A DNA stretch of 64,000 nt from Komagataella phaffii GS115 (Eukaryota; Ascomycota; Pichiomycetes; Pichiales; Pichiaceae): assembly GCF_000027005.1 (NCBI RefSeq), contig NC_012964.1:124001-188000 (forward strand). Direction: 5' to 3'. Positions 27,366-36,917 of the stretch are shown here, piece after piece. The notes beneath the pieces were generated by a model. That model saw nothing but the letters and a program-made list of their open reading frames with translations, was not told the DNA's origin and did not search any database. How positions within the stretch are numbered: position 1 is the stretch's first letter; every line of letters begins with the position of its first letter. The position numbers and the translations under genes are program-made.

Positions 27366-28019
27366 ATGGGGTCATTTATCTTTAGTTTGGCCCATTTCTG
27401 CGAAACTCATGGGCCAACAGTCGTTTTGAATACCCAGCATATTGCGACTGAGCAGCATGAAAAGCTGATATCAAGCAATTACGATCAGCAAGCTTGTGAA
27501 TCGTGTAAACTACAATTACCCGGTGGATCAAGTACATTAACAAGTATAGATAACGAAGTGACATATGTCTCTACTCAATACCCCACGTCCCAGGCAAAGT
27601 ACTCCATTCTTCGGCAGGTTGCCATCAAGTGTTTATCTGTTGAATCTACTTCAGAGTTGTCACCTGTGATGTTTGGGGATCCCATATTAGGATTTACTTT
27701 AGCATGCATATTCAAGATCTCTGATAACACTGCTCGTGGAGGAGAAAGAAGATACAGCGTGATGATCGTAGCAGAAGACGAAAGTGAGTTGATTCATTAT
27801 TGGAATATAATAGCTACAAATTTCAAAGAGTGGATACACTGTATCAAACAAAAGAGGGAACAGGTCTTATCCAGACAAGCTGAGCAAGGCAATAATGAAC
27901 AATTTTTCAGAAGAACACAGCTATCAAACAAAAACATGGTCCAATTACTGGAAGATCCTCAATTCTTCGTCAAAATGCATGTTTGGGCCAGTGGAGTTCT
28001 AAAACAGCTGGTCAATTAA
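27366..28019 (+). CDS. LST7: Lst7, folliculin-type longin protein of TORC1 control
   Basis: With Lst4, Lst7 forms the GAP for the Rag GTPase Gtr2 that signals amino acids to TORC1 at the vacuole. It has 217 residues (S. cerevisiae 242). The folliculin N-terminal longin signature is present: [20 protein letters not shown], a [12 protein letters not shown] cysteine segment, [27 protein letters not shown] and [33 protein letters not shown]. It ends after [21 protein letters not shown]. Like yeast Lst7 it lacks the large C-terminal DENN part of animal folliculin. Its TAA overlaps the KAE1 stop on the other strand. Confidence 0.92.
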   Translation: MGSFIFSLAHFCETHGPTVVLNTQHIATEQHEKLISSNYDQQACESCKLQLPGGSSTLTSIDNEVTYVSTQYPTSQAKYSILRQVAIKCLSVESTSELSPVMFGDPILGFTLACIFKISDNTARGGERRYSVMIVAEDESELIHYWNIIATNFKEWIHCIKQKREQVLSRQAEQGNNEQFFRRTQLSNKNMVQLLEDPQFFVKMHVWASGVLKQLVN

Positions 28020-29131
28020 TCAAGCCTCCACTTAACCCAAACTTCGTCTGTGCGGAATTTCTGGGTACAAACAGTATCTTTTATATCCGTGACATCACCC
28101 ATTCGATACTGCAACAATCCAGCATGAGCAATCATGATACCATTGTCAATACAAAAACGTTCATCAGTAGCATAAATCGATCCATTTCGATCCTTGACCA
28201 TTATCTCCATCATTTGCTGTAACCTCTCATTGCATCCAACTCCACCAACGATTAATACCTGGTTCGAGTTGACATGCGCCATGGCTCGTTCAGTGATCTC
28301 TACCAGCATGGCAAAAAGACACTCCTGCAATGAAAAACAGAGATCTTCAACAGTAATCTTACTCCCATCGCTAGTCACCAGGAGCTTGTTCTTTTTATTA
28401 GCAAATAGATCCTTGGCCAGATTATCAATAAATTCCAATATACCTGACATTGACAAGTCCATACCTTTTACTGTGTACGGCAACTCAACGAGGTTCTTAC
28501 CCTTTTTTGCCAATTGTTCGATGTTGTATCCTGGGGATGGATTATTAGAGATCTTCAGAGTTCTGGCAAATCTATCTAAACAGTTCCCTATGGCAATATC
28601 CAGCGTTTCTCCAAATATACGGTATTTTTGTCTGGAGTAAGCAATGATTTGTGTGTTGCCACCACTGACATACAGCACCACAGGATTATGGGCATTTGTA
28701 ATCTCCCTGCCCATCTCAATATGGCCAATGCAATGGTTTACTCCTACCAGAGGTAGATGCCATAGTTGTGAAATCATCCGTGCAGCTACTGCAACACTCT
28801 GCAATGGAGCCCCCATCCCTGGCCCCTGTGTAAAACAGATAGCATCTAAATCTGAAGGAGCCACTTGCGCATCTTTTAAAGCATTCTTAATGACTCTAAC
28901 AACCCAGTTGCGATGATGTCTAGCTGTATCTCTTGGTAAAAAGCCTTCTCCTGGAGGAGTTATATAGGTATCTCGAACGTTCGAAAGAATAACTGCCTTA
29001 TTGGAATCAGATAGTTCCCCTTTGGGGTGGCGTATGATTCCCACTCCAAGCTTATTGGCAGATCCCTCCAAGCCAATAGCTAGATAATGATCTTTCCCTG
29101 GCTTCAGCCTCGTGTCCAGGTAGGTAGTCAT
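28016..29131 (-). CDS. KAE1: KEOPS tRNA t6A transferase Kae1
   Basis: Catalytic subunit of the KEOPS/EKC complex that installs threonylcarbamoyl-adenosine on A37 of ANN-decoding tRNAs. It is 371 residues (S. cerevisiae 386). Clear ASKHA-fold motifs are [13 protein letters not shown] at the start, [14 protein letters not shown], the metal-binding [33 protein letters not shown] and [20 protein letters not shown] lies near the end. The frame is open from a GTG at 29152, but the first ATG is 29129-29131, directly before [21 protein letters not shown]. Its stop overlaps LST7. RPL24 lies upstream on the same strand. Confidence 0.97.
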   Translation of the reverse strand: MTTYLDTRLKPGKDHYLAIGLEGSANKLGVGIIRHPKGELSDSNKAVILSNVRDTYITPPGEGFLPRDTARHHRNWVVRVIKNALKDAQVAPSDLDAICFTQGPGMGAPLQSVAVAARMISQLWHLPLVGVNHCIGHIEMGREITNAHNPVVLYVSGGNTQIIAYSRQKYRIFGETLDIAIGNCLDRFARTLKISNNPSPGYNIEQLAKKGKNLVELPYTVKGMDLSMSGILEFIDNLAKDLFANKKNKLLVTSDGSKITVEDLCFSLQECLFAMLVEITERAMAHVNSNQVLIVGGVGCNERLQQMMEIMVKDRNGSIYATDERFCIDNGIMIAHAGLLQYRMGDVTDIKDTVCTQKFRTDEVWVKWRLD

Positions 29132-29340
29132 ACTTGGAAGACAGAGTAGCACCCAGAAAAAAAATGTGTTAGAAGGGAGGCGCGGCGGGCTTCTCCTGCA
29201 AGCCCCCGTAGGGCAAAATACACTTGGACCCCAAAAGTCTGTACAACGATCAAAAAGCTCAGAGTGGCAGAAGATTTCTCCACTCTTTCTACATTATACA
29301 ATAGGTTTCGGACGTAATTTACAGTTTATTACTAAACAGC

Positions 29341-29817
29341 TTAACGGGAAGTAGCTTGAACCTTCTGGAAAGAACCTTTAGCAGATTGCTTGGAAATGAT
29401 GAAACCACCGTTAGCAATGGCCTTAGCCTTCTCAGCTTGTCTCTTAGCCTTGTGAGCTTCTCTCTTAGCCTTAGCCTCTTCCTCCTTCTTAGCAGCAGCC
29501 TCCTTGATGGCCTTCTTCTGCTCTGGCTTTAAAGAACGTCTCTCCTTGATCAAGTCCAAAGAAGCACCAACGATAGCTCTTTGAGTCTTGACGGCCTTCT
29601 TGGTACGCTTCTTGGAGGTCTCTTCGGTAATACCCTTCTTGTGGTGTCTTCTGAACAGAACAGTCCAAGCAATTCTTCTTGGGTTCTTTCTTTGGTGGAA
29701 AAGAGAGGCAGACTTGGAGTTCTGGAATCTGAAAATCTTGGAGTCACCACGGATGAACAGGGTTCCTCTGCCTGGGTAAATCTTGGATCCGGAAAATGAA
29801 TCGACTTCGATCTTCAT
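29341..29817 (-). CDS. RPL24: 60S ribosomal protein eL24
   Basis: Large-subunit ribosomal protein of 158 residues (S. cerevisiae 155). It starts MKIEVDSFSGSKIYPGRG, the conserved zinc-ribbon-like N-domain. Then come LFIRGDSKIFRFQNSKSASLF, NPRRIAWTVLFRRHHKKG and a long Lys/Ala/Glu-rich helix (KKAIKEAAAKKEEEAKAKREAHKAKRQAEKAKA). No intron is needed. It is divergent from RPL30 across a 267-base promoter; RPL24A and RPL30 are divergent neighbours in S. cerevisiae too. The codons are strongly biased to a few per amino acid (AAG, TTG, GCC), as in highly expressed genes. Confidence 0.98.
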   Translation of the reverse strand: MKIEVDSFSGSKIYPGRGTLFIRGDSKIFRFQNSKSASLFHQRKNPRRIAWTVLFRRHHKKGITEETSKKRTKKAVKTQRAIVGASLDLIKERRSLKPEQKKAIKEAAAKKEEEAKAKREAHKAKRQAEKAKAIANGGFIISKQSAKGSFQKVQATSR

Positions 29818-30084
29818 GATTGTCTTTACTTAGTGAATTGAACGAACAGATGAAAATTGTTCCAGGTATAGCGACAACTTTGGCAGGACTCTGGTGCTCG
29901 GATTCATCACAGAAATCGCGCATCCTAAAAGTTTGAAATCACGCTTAGAATGGAAATATCACTGTGACTGCTCTGCACATCTTTACCTCATTTGATGGCG
30001 GTGAAAAAAAAAAATCATTGGGACGAGAGGTCTTTCCTTCTTTATACACTACTATCAACTTAAGACCGGAGTGAATTCGCAGAG
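29818..30084. promoter_or_regulatory. RPL24/RPL30 shared divergent promoter and leaders
   Basis: 267 bases serving two ribosomal-protein genes. TGTGACTG at 29963-29970 (CAGTCACA on the other strand) is an exact HomolD box, the core ribosomal-protein element of fission yeast and many non-Saccharomyces fungi. It lies 146 bases from the RPL24 start and 115 from the RPL30 start. An 11-base A run follows at 30004-30014. I see no good Rap1 site. Confidence 0.65.
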
Positions 30085-30090
30085 ATGGTC
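30064..30090 (+). promoter_or_regulatory. RPL30 pre-mRNA kink-turn (eL30 autoregulatory site)
   Basis: Stem 1 pairs GACC (30064-30067) with GGTC (30087-30090), which covers the G of the start codon and the first three bases of the intron. Stem 2 pairs GTG (30071-30073) with CGC (30078-30080) around an AATT loop. The asymmetric purine loop between them (GGA against AGAGAT) fits the kink-turn bound by eL30. The strands GACCGGAGTG and CGCAGAGATGGTC match those of the S. cerevisiae RPL30 element as I remember it. There eL30 binding blocks splicing of its own transcript. Confidence 0.9.
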
Positions 30091-30469
30091 AGTATATTTA
30101 GATATCAAGCATGTGAATAGCGTAGCTGGTATACTAACAATCATTTAGGCCCCAAAAGTTAAGAACTCAGACACTATCAACCAGAAGCTGGCCCTGACCA
30201 TCAAGTCAGGAAAGTACACCTTGGGATTCAAGTCCACCGTCAAGGCTATCAGACAGGGTAAGGCCAAGTTGATTATTATCTCTTCCAACACCCCAGTCTT
30301 GAGAAAGTCCGAGTTGGAGTACTACGCCATGTTGTCCAAGACCAACATCTACTACTTCCAAGGTGGTAACAACGAGTTAGGAACTGCTTGTGGTAAGCTC
30401 TTCAGAGTTGGTACCCTGGCTATTCTTGATGCTGGTGACTCTGACCTGCTTTCCGTTGTTGGAAACTAA
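30085..30469 (+). CDS. RPL30: 60S ribosomal protein eL30, spliced
   Basis: Large-subunit protein of 107 residues after splicing (S. cerevisiae 105). Exon 1 contributes only the ATG (30085-30087). The intron is 30088-30148 and exon 2 is 30149-30469. The joined product begins [20 protein letters not shown] and contains [41 protein letters not shown] and [16 protein letters not shown], all typical of eL30. CTG codons fall at conserved leucines, so CTG reads as Leu here. The 5' splice site is the unusual GTCAGT, kept because it is part of the kink-turn that lets eL30 repress its own splicing. Codon use is biased as in RPL24. Confidence 0.97.
30088..30148 (+). other. RPL30 intron
   Basis: 61 bases. 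The donor is GTCAGT (non-standard; the usual form is GTATGT or GTAAGT), the branch point TACTAAC is at 30132-30138 and the acceptor is TTTAG. Removing it joins ATG to GCC in frame and gives the conserved eL30 start. Confidence 0.93.
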
Positions 30470-31094
30470 ACTAATTAGTCGAAGAATTTTTTTTCAACCA
30501 ACTTATTTCCTGTAATAGTTAATAGAGATTTTTCATTGGACATTGCGACCTTAATATTTGCGGGGAGCATCTACTTCCTCATTGGTAACCCTGCTATTTC
30601 TTGAAAAACGATTTTTCGTTTGTAGACTCCACCATATGAACGCAGATCTGTCGCCCATGGTCTTGCTTGAAATGATTGCGCGAAAGATTTGTACCTGTCA
30701 ACACTAGCCCATATCTCATCACCTCGTAGGACTAGAAATAGGTAAATGGGTCGACCTTGGGCATGGCCCTAGCATCTGCAAAAGGTGCATCCTTCAACAC
30801 TCTTCTGCCCAAGAAAAGTTAGCTCAATTTAAAGCTTCCTGCTTACAATTGCTGCCATTTTCCGTTTTCCAATGAGCCTGGATTGTTGATGAGCATCTTA
30901 GAAATGCCGCATTGGGAAGTCTCAGTCGACTAGCGACTCGAGCTCATCAGCCATTTGAATCTCCCATGCAGCCTAAGAATTAGTCGTTTCTTTTCTTTTT
31001 CATTTTTCCCCTTCATTTTTTTTGGTCACTGACCAATACTATATAAACTTGTGTTCACCCACTTATAGTTGGCGATTATTTCCAGGCACAAGTA
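30470..31094. promoter_or_regulatory. RPL30 3' region and transporter promoter
   Basis: 625 bases with no convincing gene. A T run follows the RPL30 stop at about 30487-30494. On the transporter side there is a T-rich stretch (about 30988-31024) and a TATA box, TATATAAA, at 31040-31047, 48 bases before the ATG. I saw no clear GATA-factor cluster, which would be expected for a nitrogen-regulated urea transporter. Confidence 0.45.
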
Positions 31095-32714
31095 ATGACT
31101 CTCAGCTCACAGGCTTCTAATGCCATCATTTATGTGACTTATGGGCTGACTTTAATATTCTGTGTGGGGCTAGCTTGGTATCATAATGACAAGTCAAAAT
31201 TCTTATCGTCAAACCAGACAAAAACAGGGATACCACTGGCCCTTAACTTCATAGCCTCGGCGATGGGGTGTGGTATTCTTACAACATACACACAAGTGGC
31301 TAACTTGGCAGGTATACATGGATTAATGACTTATACTATTGTTGGAGCTTTGCCCATATTCTTTTTCTCCTTCTGGGGACCTCTTATCAGAAGAAAATGT
31401 CCAGAAGGATTTGTTCTGACTGAATGGACTTTCCAAAGATTTGGAAGTGTCACAGGATATTATCTGTCTCTTGCCACAATTTTGACAATGTTCTTGTTCA
31501 TGGTGGCAGAACTTAGTGCTATTAAGTTCGCTGTCGAAGCTTTGACAGGTTTGGACGGCCTTCCTGTGGTCATCGTTGAGTGTATTGTCACGACCATTTA
31601 TACTTCTATTGGAGGCTTCCAGGTTAGTTTTTCTACAGATAATTATCAGGCCTGTGTTGTTCTAGTCTTGGCAGTTATTGGTGTCATTGGCTTTGCTCTG
31701 AACGTCAACATTGACCCAGAACTTAAAAGAGAAACTGAAAGCTACCTATTGGGTGCCAACAAGTTAGGATGGCAATTACTTTACATCTTGTTTATTGCTA
31801 TTGCTACTTGCGATTGTTTCATATCAGGATTTTGGTTAAGAACATTTGCAGCAAAAACAAACAAGGACCTTATGATTGGAACCGGTATTGCGTCTATTGT
31901 TGCCATGACCATCTGCACTTTGGTAGGTTTGCCAGGCATTTTTGGTGTGTGGACAGGAGATGTGGTTATCGGAAGTCCCGAAGGTTACCTGTCTTTTTTC
32001 ATCATGGTATCAACCATGGGCAACTGGATGATAGGATTAATCCTGATCTTTTCCATTGTTCTAAGTACTTGTACCTTTGACTCGCTTCAAAGTGGATTGA
32101 CCTCCACTATTGTCAACGATTTTGGAAGAGGACGTATGCCTCTTTGGGCAGCTAGAGTAATCACTATTTTGGTTATGGTCCCTTCCATTGTCGTTGCTGT
32201 CAAAGTTGCAGATGATGTTTTAAAGATATACTTCATTGCCGATTTGATTTCTTCCTCGGTCATTCCTTCTCTGTTCATCGGTCTCTCCACTCGCTTCTAC
32301 TTCTGGTCTGGTTGGGAAGTAGTCGGTGGTGGATTTGCTGGTCTTTTTTTCGTGTGGGTCTTCGGAACCGTTTACTACGGTGATGCCGCTGAAGGAGGCA
32401 AGTTGTTACTGATTTGGAATGGTATCTACGATTCTGAAGATTGGGGTCCATTTGGTGCGTTTGTTGTTGCCCCAGGTGTGTCTTTGGTAGGTGGTTTGAT
32501 CATCTGTGGTGTACGATTAGCAGTTCTCAAGGTATACAGCAACATTAAGGGTACTCCATTTACTGCTCTTGATAGACCTGAAAAACTTGGCTTTGGTGGT
32601 GTCGCAATTGGTGACTCTTCCGATATTGAAGAGGTCTACGAAGAGACTTTAAACGAATCTCAATCAAAAAAATCTACTGATTACGTCAAGGAAGAAGATA
32701 ATTTCCGTGCTTGA
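31095..32714 (+). CDS. Sodium:solute symporter family transporter, Dur3-like
   Basis: Plasma-membrane transporter of the SSS family with 539 residues and roughly 13 hydrophobic segments. The N-terminal half contains GIPLALNFIASAMGCGILTTYTQVANLAG, comparable to the first core helices of SSS proteins. ATIL, FMVAELSAIKFAVEALTG and TTIYTSIGGFQVSFSTDNYQ follow; the last is the typical SSS TDxxQ turn. The tail of about 60 residues is hydrophilic and acidic. The nearest family member in S. cerevisiae is the urea/polyamine transporter Dur3 (735 residues), but this protein is much shorter and not clearly its orthologue. The substrate is therefore unknown. It converges on KGD1 with 110 bases between stops. 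Confidence 0.75.
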   Translation: MTLSSQASNAIIYVTYGLTLIFCVGLAWYHNDKSKFLSSNQTKTGIPLALNFIASAMGCGILTTYTQVANLAGIHGLMTYTIVGALPIFFFSFWGPLIRRKCPEGFVLTEWTFQRFGSVTGYYLSLATILTMFLFMVAELSAIKFAVEALTGLDGLPVVIVECIVTTIYTSIGGFQVSFSTDNYQACVVLVLAVIGVIGFALNVNIDPELKRETESYLLGANKLGWQLLYILFIAIATCDCFISGFWLRTFAAKTNKDLMIGTGIASIVAMTICTLVGLPGIFGVWTGDVVIGSPEGYLSFFIMVSTMGNWMIGLILIFSIVLSTCTFDSLQSGLTSTIVNDFGRGRMPLWAARVITILVMVPSIVVAVKVADDVLKIYFIADLISSSVIPSLFIGLSTRFYFWSGWEVVGGGFAGLFFVWVFGTVYYGDAAEGGKLLLIWNGIYDSEDWGPFGAFVVAPGVSLVGGLIICGVRLAVLKVYSNIKGTPFTALDRPEKLGFGGVAIGDSSDIEEVYEETLNESQSKKSTDYVKEEDNFRA

Positions 32715-32824
32715 TCAACCTTAATCCCACAAATCTTTAATCAATCGATAAATCAATAAATATAAAACATCTATACTCTACGTAACGTCGTTTGCAAATA
32801 GAAAAGTTTGTCACTGAAACTAAC

Positions 32825-35800
32825 TTAATTTTGGATTTGGAAGACATCGTCCAAGAAAGCCTCTTCTTGAGCAACGTGCATCGACTTAGTACCAACGGCA
32901 ACAGCAGCTGCTGGGTTTCTACCAGCATAGCGCAGGTTGTAATCCTTGTACTTCTCGGTCTGTTCCAATACGGTTACTATCCTTGGTGCAGAAAATGCGT
33001 AAGAACCCATGTTCAATGGTTCTTCCTGACACCAAACAATCTCATCCAAAGATGGGTAGCTATCAATGGCGTTCTTCAATTGTTCGAATGGGAATGGGTG
33101 CAGTTGTTCAATCTTCAATACAGCGGTCTCTTTGTCGCCAATATCAGCACGCTTCTTGTGCAAAGAAGAATGAACTTGACCAGAACAAAGAACTAATCGC
33201 TTAATACCCTCCTTGTCATTGATGGTTTTGCCCAGCTCAGAATCCTCAATTATCCATTGGAAACTAGATTCTCCAATGAAATCTTCAATGTTAGATCTGG
33301 CCAATGGGTGACGCAACAACTTCTTCGAAAAGAGCAAAATTAAAGGCTTTCTGAATTGACGGTGCATTTGACGTCTCAACAGATGGAACAGATTGGCTGG
33401 AGTGGTTGGATAAGCAACTTGCATGTTACAATCTTGATGTTGTCTCTCCAGCTTCTCAGGAGATGGATAAACTCTTGGGTCTTCATTACAAAGCTGCAAG
33501 TAACGTTCTAAACGGGCAGAAGAGTGCTCGGAACCTTGACCATCGTAACCATGGGGCAAAGAAAGGACAACACCGGATCTCTGCTTCCATTTAGATTCAC
33601 CAGCGGCAAGGAATTGATCAATAATAACTTGAGCAGTGTTAGCGAAGTCACCAAATTGAGCTTCCCACATAACCAAAGCATCAGGTGAGGTCAGTGAGTA
33701 ACCATACTCAAAACCCATACATCCGTATTCTGAAAGGGAAGAGTTAGAAATACCGAAGTCGGATTGAACTTTACTTAGATGTTTGAGAGGAATGTAGACT
33801 TTTTCGGAGTTTTGGTCGTGAAGAACGGCGTGACGTTGGGAGAAGGTTCCTCTTTCAACATCTTGGCCGGAAATTCTGACATGATAACCTTCAATAACCA
33901 AACTTCCAAAGGCAAGAGCTTCACCAGTAGACCAGTCAATACCCTCACCTTTTTGAATGGAATCTTTTCTATTCTTTAAGATACGCTTCAAATTTCTGTG
34001 AACCTCAAATCCTTCAGGCCAAGAAGAGATGGTGTCACCGATTCTCTCAACTACGCCCCTTTCCACAGAGGTTGGCAAGTGAGGCAATACTTCAGAAGCC
34101 AATTCTTTTGGAGACTTGAATCCCTCCCAAGGTGTTGTTAACCATTCTCTGGAGGTGGGTTTGTACTCAACAGACTTGGTAAATGCTTCTTCTAATGTGT
34201 TCCAAACCCATTGCTTGTGTTCATTGATGTCATCTAGAGTGAATGATCCCTCCTTGATTAACTTGTCAACGTAAATATCGAGCACTTGCTTCTTCTCAGC
34301 AATCTTCTGGTACATCAAAGGCTGGGTGAAAGAAGGCTGGTCAGTTTCGTTGTGACCGTATTTACGGTAGCCAACAACATCCAAAATAACATCGGAGTGG
34401 AAAGTCTGTCTCCATTCAGCTGCCAATTGGAAGTTGAAAATAACTGACTCAACGTCGTCAGCATTAACATGCAAAATTGGAGCATTGATTGATTTGGCAA
34501 TATCAGATGGGTAAGGAGTGGATCTAGCAAAACGTGGATCCGTTGTGAAACCAATTTGGTTGTTAATAATGATATGGATGGTACCACCAGTAGAATAAGC
34601 TGGTAAGGCAGCGAAACCCATAGTTTCGTAAACGATACCCTGACCGGCAAAAGCAGCATCACCGTGGACCAAAATACCCATAGCCTTGTTGAATTCACCA
34701 ACATCTCCCTTGTAGTGCTGGATAGCTCTAGTTCTACCCAAAACAACGGGATCTTCTGCCTCCAAATGAGAAGGATTGGCAACCAAGGAAAGGTGGACTT
34801 TCTTACCGGATGTAGTTGGACGAACGTAATTCATACCCAAATGGTATTTCACGTCACCAGATCCTTCATCGAAATCTTTAGAACCAGTGAACTCGGAGAA
34901 GATAGACTCATTGGGTTTTCTGACAACGTTTGACAACATGTTCAGACGACCACGGTGGGCCATACCAATGACTACATCCTCAACACCGTTTTCAACGGCA
35001 GTGTCGATCAGAGCCTTCATACCTGGAATGACAGACTCGGCACCTTCAACACCAAATCTCTTGTCGTTGGGGAATTTGGAACTCAGAAAGTTTTCAAAAG
35101 AACAAGACCAGATAAGTCTGTCAAGAATTTGTCTCTTCTCATCGACGGAGTACTTGTAAGGGGTTGGAATTTCAATTCTCTCTCTGAGCCAGTCACACTT
35201 CTCTCTTGAAGGGATATGAACATACTCAACACCGTAGGATGAACAGTAGATTTTCTCACATGCCTTAATAATATCACGTAGTTTCATTGTGGGGTGTCCA
35301 GCCTCGGCGAACTTAGGAAGAATACCTGGTCCGAGAGTAATCTCAGTGTCCAAGTCTGCCTCGGTAAAACCATAAAATTCCTGAGTCAGTTCCTTTGGCA
35401 CTGGTTTGGACTTGTCGTCACCAAAGGAGATTCCCAAGGGGTCAATTTTAGCCTTTTGGTGACCTCTGACCTGATAAGCACGAACCAACAGCTGAGCTTT
35501 CAAATGCGTCAAAACATTGGAGTTGCCACTTGCGTTACCTACAGGCACCAAGTTGGGAATACCACCAGCTGGCTGTGGAATCAAGGTTGGTGGTGCTTGG
35601 AAGGCACGAGATGGGGGGACGCCCTGGTCTAAGTTCTTGAAATAAGCGTTCCACGACGAGTGAACAGATGACGGGTCCTTGGACCATTGTTCGTACATTT
35701 CATCAATGTAGTTGGCGTTATTTGACTGCAAAAATGAATCGGTGGCCAATAATCTGGTCTGGATCAATCGTCTGGGAGCATTCCTCAAGATGCTGCTCCT

Positions 35801-35830
35801 GGAGGAGATGCCTTTGAATGATTTTAACAT
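32825..35830 (-). CDS. KGD1: 2-oxoglutarate dehydrogenase E1, mitochondrial
   Basis: Thiamine-diphosphate-dependent E1 of the 2-oxoglutarate dehydrogenase complex of the citric-acid cycle. It is 1001 residues (S. cerevisiae 1014). The N-terminus (about 30 residues, Arg/Ser-rich with no acidic residue) is a mitochondrial targeting peptide. Then come the E1 N-terminal block [42 protein letters not shown], the TPP/Mg region [16 protein letters not shown] and [22 protein letters not shown]. The transketolase-like part contains [46 protein letters not shown] and the C-terminal [12 protein letters not shown]. Codon use is biased, as for an abundant enzyme. Confidence 0.98.
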   Translation of the reverse strand: MLKSFKGISSRSSILRNAPRRLIQTRLLATDSFLQSNNANYIDEMYEQWSKDPSSVHSSWNAYFKNLDQGVPPSRAFQAPPTLIPQPAGGIPNLVPVGNASGNSNVLTHLKAQLLVRAYQVRGHQKAKIDPLGISFGDDKSKPVPKELTQEFYGFTEADLDTEITLGPGILPKFAEAGHPTMKLRDIIKACEKIYCSSYGVEYVHIPSREKCDWLRERIEIPTPYKYSVDEKRQILDRLIWSCSFENFLSSKFPNDKRFGVEGAESVIPGMKALIDTAVENGVEDVVIGMAHRGRLNMLSNVVRKPNESIFSEFTGSKDFDEGSGDVKYHLGMNYVRPTTSGKKVHLSLVANPSHLEAEDPVVLGRTRAIQHYKGDVGEFNKAMGILVHGDAAFAGQGIVYETMGFAALPAYSTGGTIHIIINNQIGFTTDPRFARSTPYPSDIAKSINAPILHVNADDVESVIFNFQLAAEWRQTFHSDVILDVVGYRKYGHNETDQPSFTQPLMYQKIAEKKQVLDIYVDKLIKEGSFTLDDINEHKQWVWNTLEEAFTKSVEYKPTSREWLTTPWEGFKSPKELASEVLPHLPTSVERGVVERIGDTISSWPEGFEVHRNLKRILKNRKDSIQKGEGIDWSTGEALAFGSLVIEGYHVRISGQDVERGTFSQRHAVLHDQNSEKVYIPLKHLSKVQSDFGISNSSLSEYGCMGFEYGYSLTSPDALVMWEAQFGDFANTAQVIIDQFLAAGESKWKQRSGVVLSLPHGYDGQGSEHSSARLERYLQLCNEDPRVYPSPEKLERQHQDCNMQVAYPTTPANLFHLLRRQMHRQFRKPLILLFSKKLLRHPLARSNIEDFIGESSFQWIIEDSELGKTINDKEGIKRLVLCSGQVHSSLHKKRADIGDKETAVLKIEQLHPFPFEQLKNAIDSYPSLDEIVWCQEEPLNMGSYAFSAPRIVTVLEQTEKYKDYNLRYAGRNPAAAVAVGTKSMHVAQEEAFLDDVFQIQN

Positions 35831-36917
35831 TATGCTGGTTGTGCTTTTTGGGAAGAAGAGAGAAAAGAGGAAGCCAAACAGGCCTTCTTTTTTATGGTTG
35901 AGGGTCGGAAGTGAGGGAATAATATCGGTTAAGAAGCCCCGGGAGCGATGAGGTTCAATATTCGGAGGTGATCGGAATTTGATCTGGAGTTTAGTTGCAG
36001 AAGAAAGAAGAATACGACTTGAAAGAGAAGAAGCTGCCGATCACAATGGTGCTACTTGCGGTGCCTAAGCATTGATTTTATTGGGCTTTATGCGGTGTTC
36101 TTAACTTCAAGTGGATGATGGAACAGTAGCGACTCCGAGATGGAGTTGCGGGAACATGGGTGATTTACAAAGACAGGAAAAATATGGGGGAGTCGGAAAT
36201 GAGCCGGAAGTTTAGAAAATGATGGGTGGTCGGGGTGATATCAAGGGTACCTACGAGGCAGATTCGGGAGATAAGGGGAGGAACATGCCTATCCTGTCTA
36301 ATTGGTGTATGGTTGCTCAGCAAGAAAGTCAAAACGTTGGAAACGGCTTATGATTGCTAATTCGAAAGAATATTTGTTCCAGTTGCTCCAAGGAAGCTAG
36401 TTTAGTGTTGGCATTATTTCTGTTGCGCTTTTCTTTTCTCGCGATTGGGCGTAGATTTGCGAGCTCCGGGAGTTTCACTATTAATTATAGCAAACTTTGA
36501 AGATAAAGTTGTCAAGACTATCAGCCTGTTGCTAGCATGTAGATGATGTGTGTATGGTAACACAAGAGTCAATTATATAATAAAATTGGACAATACCATG
36601 TCGTGTGATAGTTGCTAATTTCAGTAGGCAAGATTGTGAGTAGTGAAATCTTGGCTGAGATTTCGCAATTTATCACTAGTTGTATGAGAATCATAATTGA
36701 TAAACTATAAGCACACACTGAAGAAGACTTGCTTGGTCAGAGAGAACCATTATTAATTGTTCTTGAAGCATACATATTTCCACTTATCTCCTTTATAGTC
36801 TCCTTTGAGCTCTTTTCTCTTTTCTCCCACCGTTGCTATCAAGGTGCGGACAGTGTTCTAACATCTCACCCTCAATGCTCATAAAAAATCTCATCTCAAA
36901 TTGAAAAATAAAATTTC
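35831..36917. promoter_or_regulatory. KGD1/TRM1 divergent intergenic region
   Basis: 1087 bases with no convincing gene. On the KGD1 strand 36306-36299 reads ACCAATTA, matching the Hap2/3/4/5 consensus ACCAATNA; S. cerevisiae KGD1 is a known HAP target. Near KGD1, GCGATGAG (35945-35952) matches the PAC element core. The part before TRM1 is CT-rich (about 36785-36835) and then A/T-rich. No tRNA, repeat or LTR was recognised. Confidence 0.45.

Noticed and set aside
29187..29205. GGGCTT...AAGCCC hairpin between KAE1 and RPL24
   Set aside because: Short arms (6 bp) and no conserved context; possibly chance in a locally GC-rich patch.
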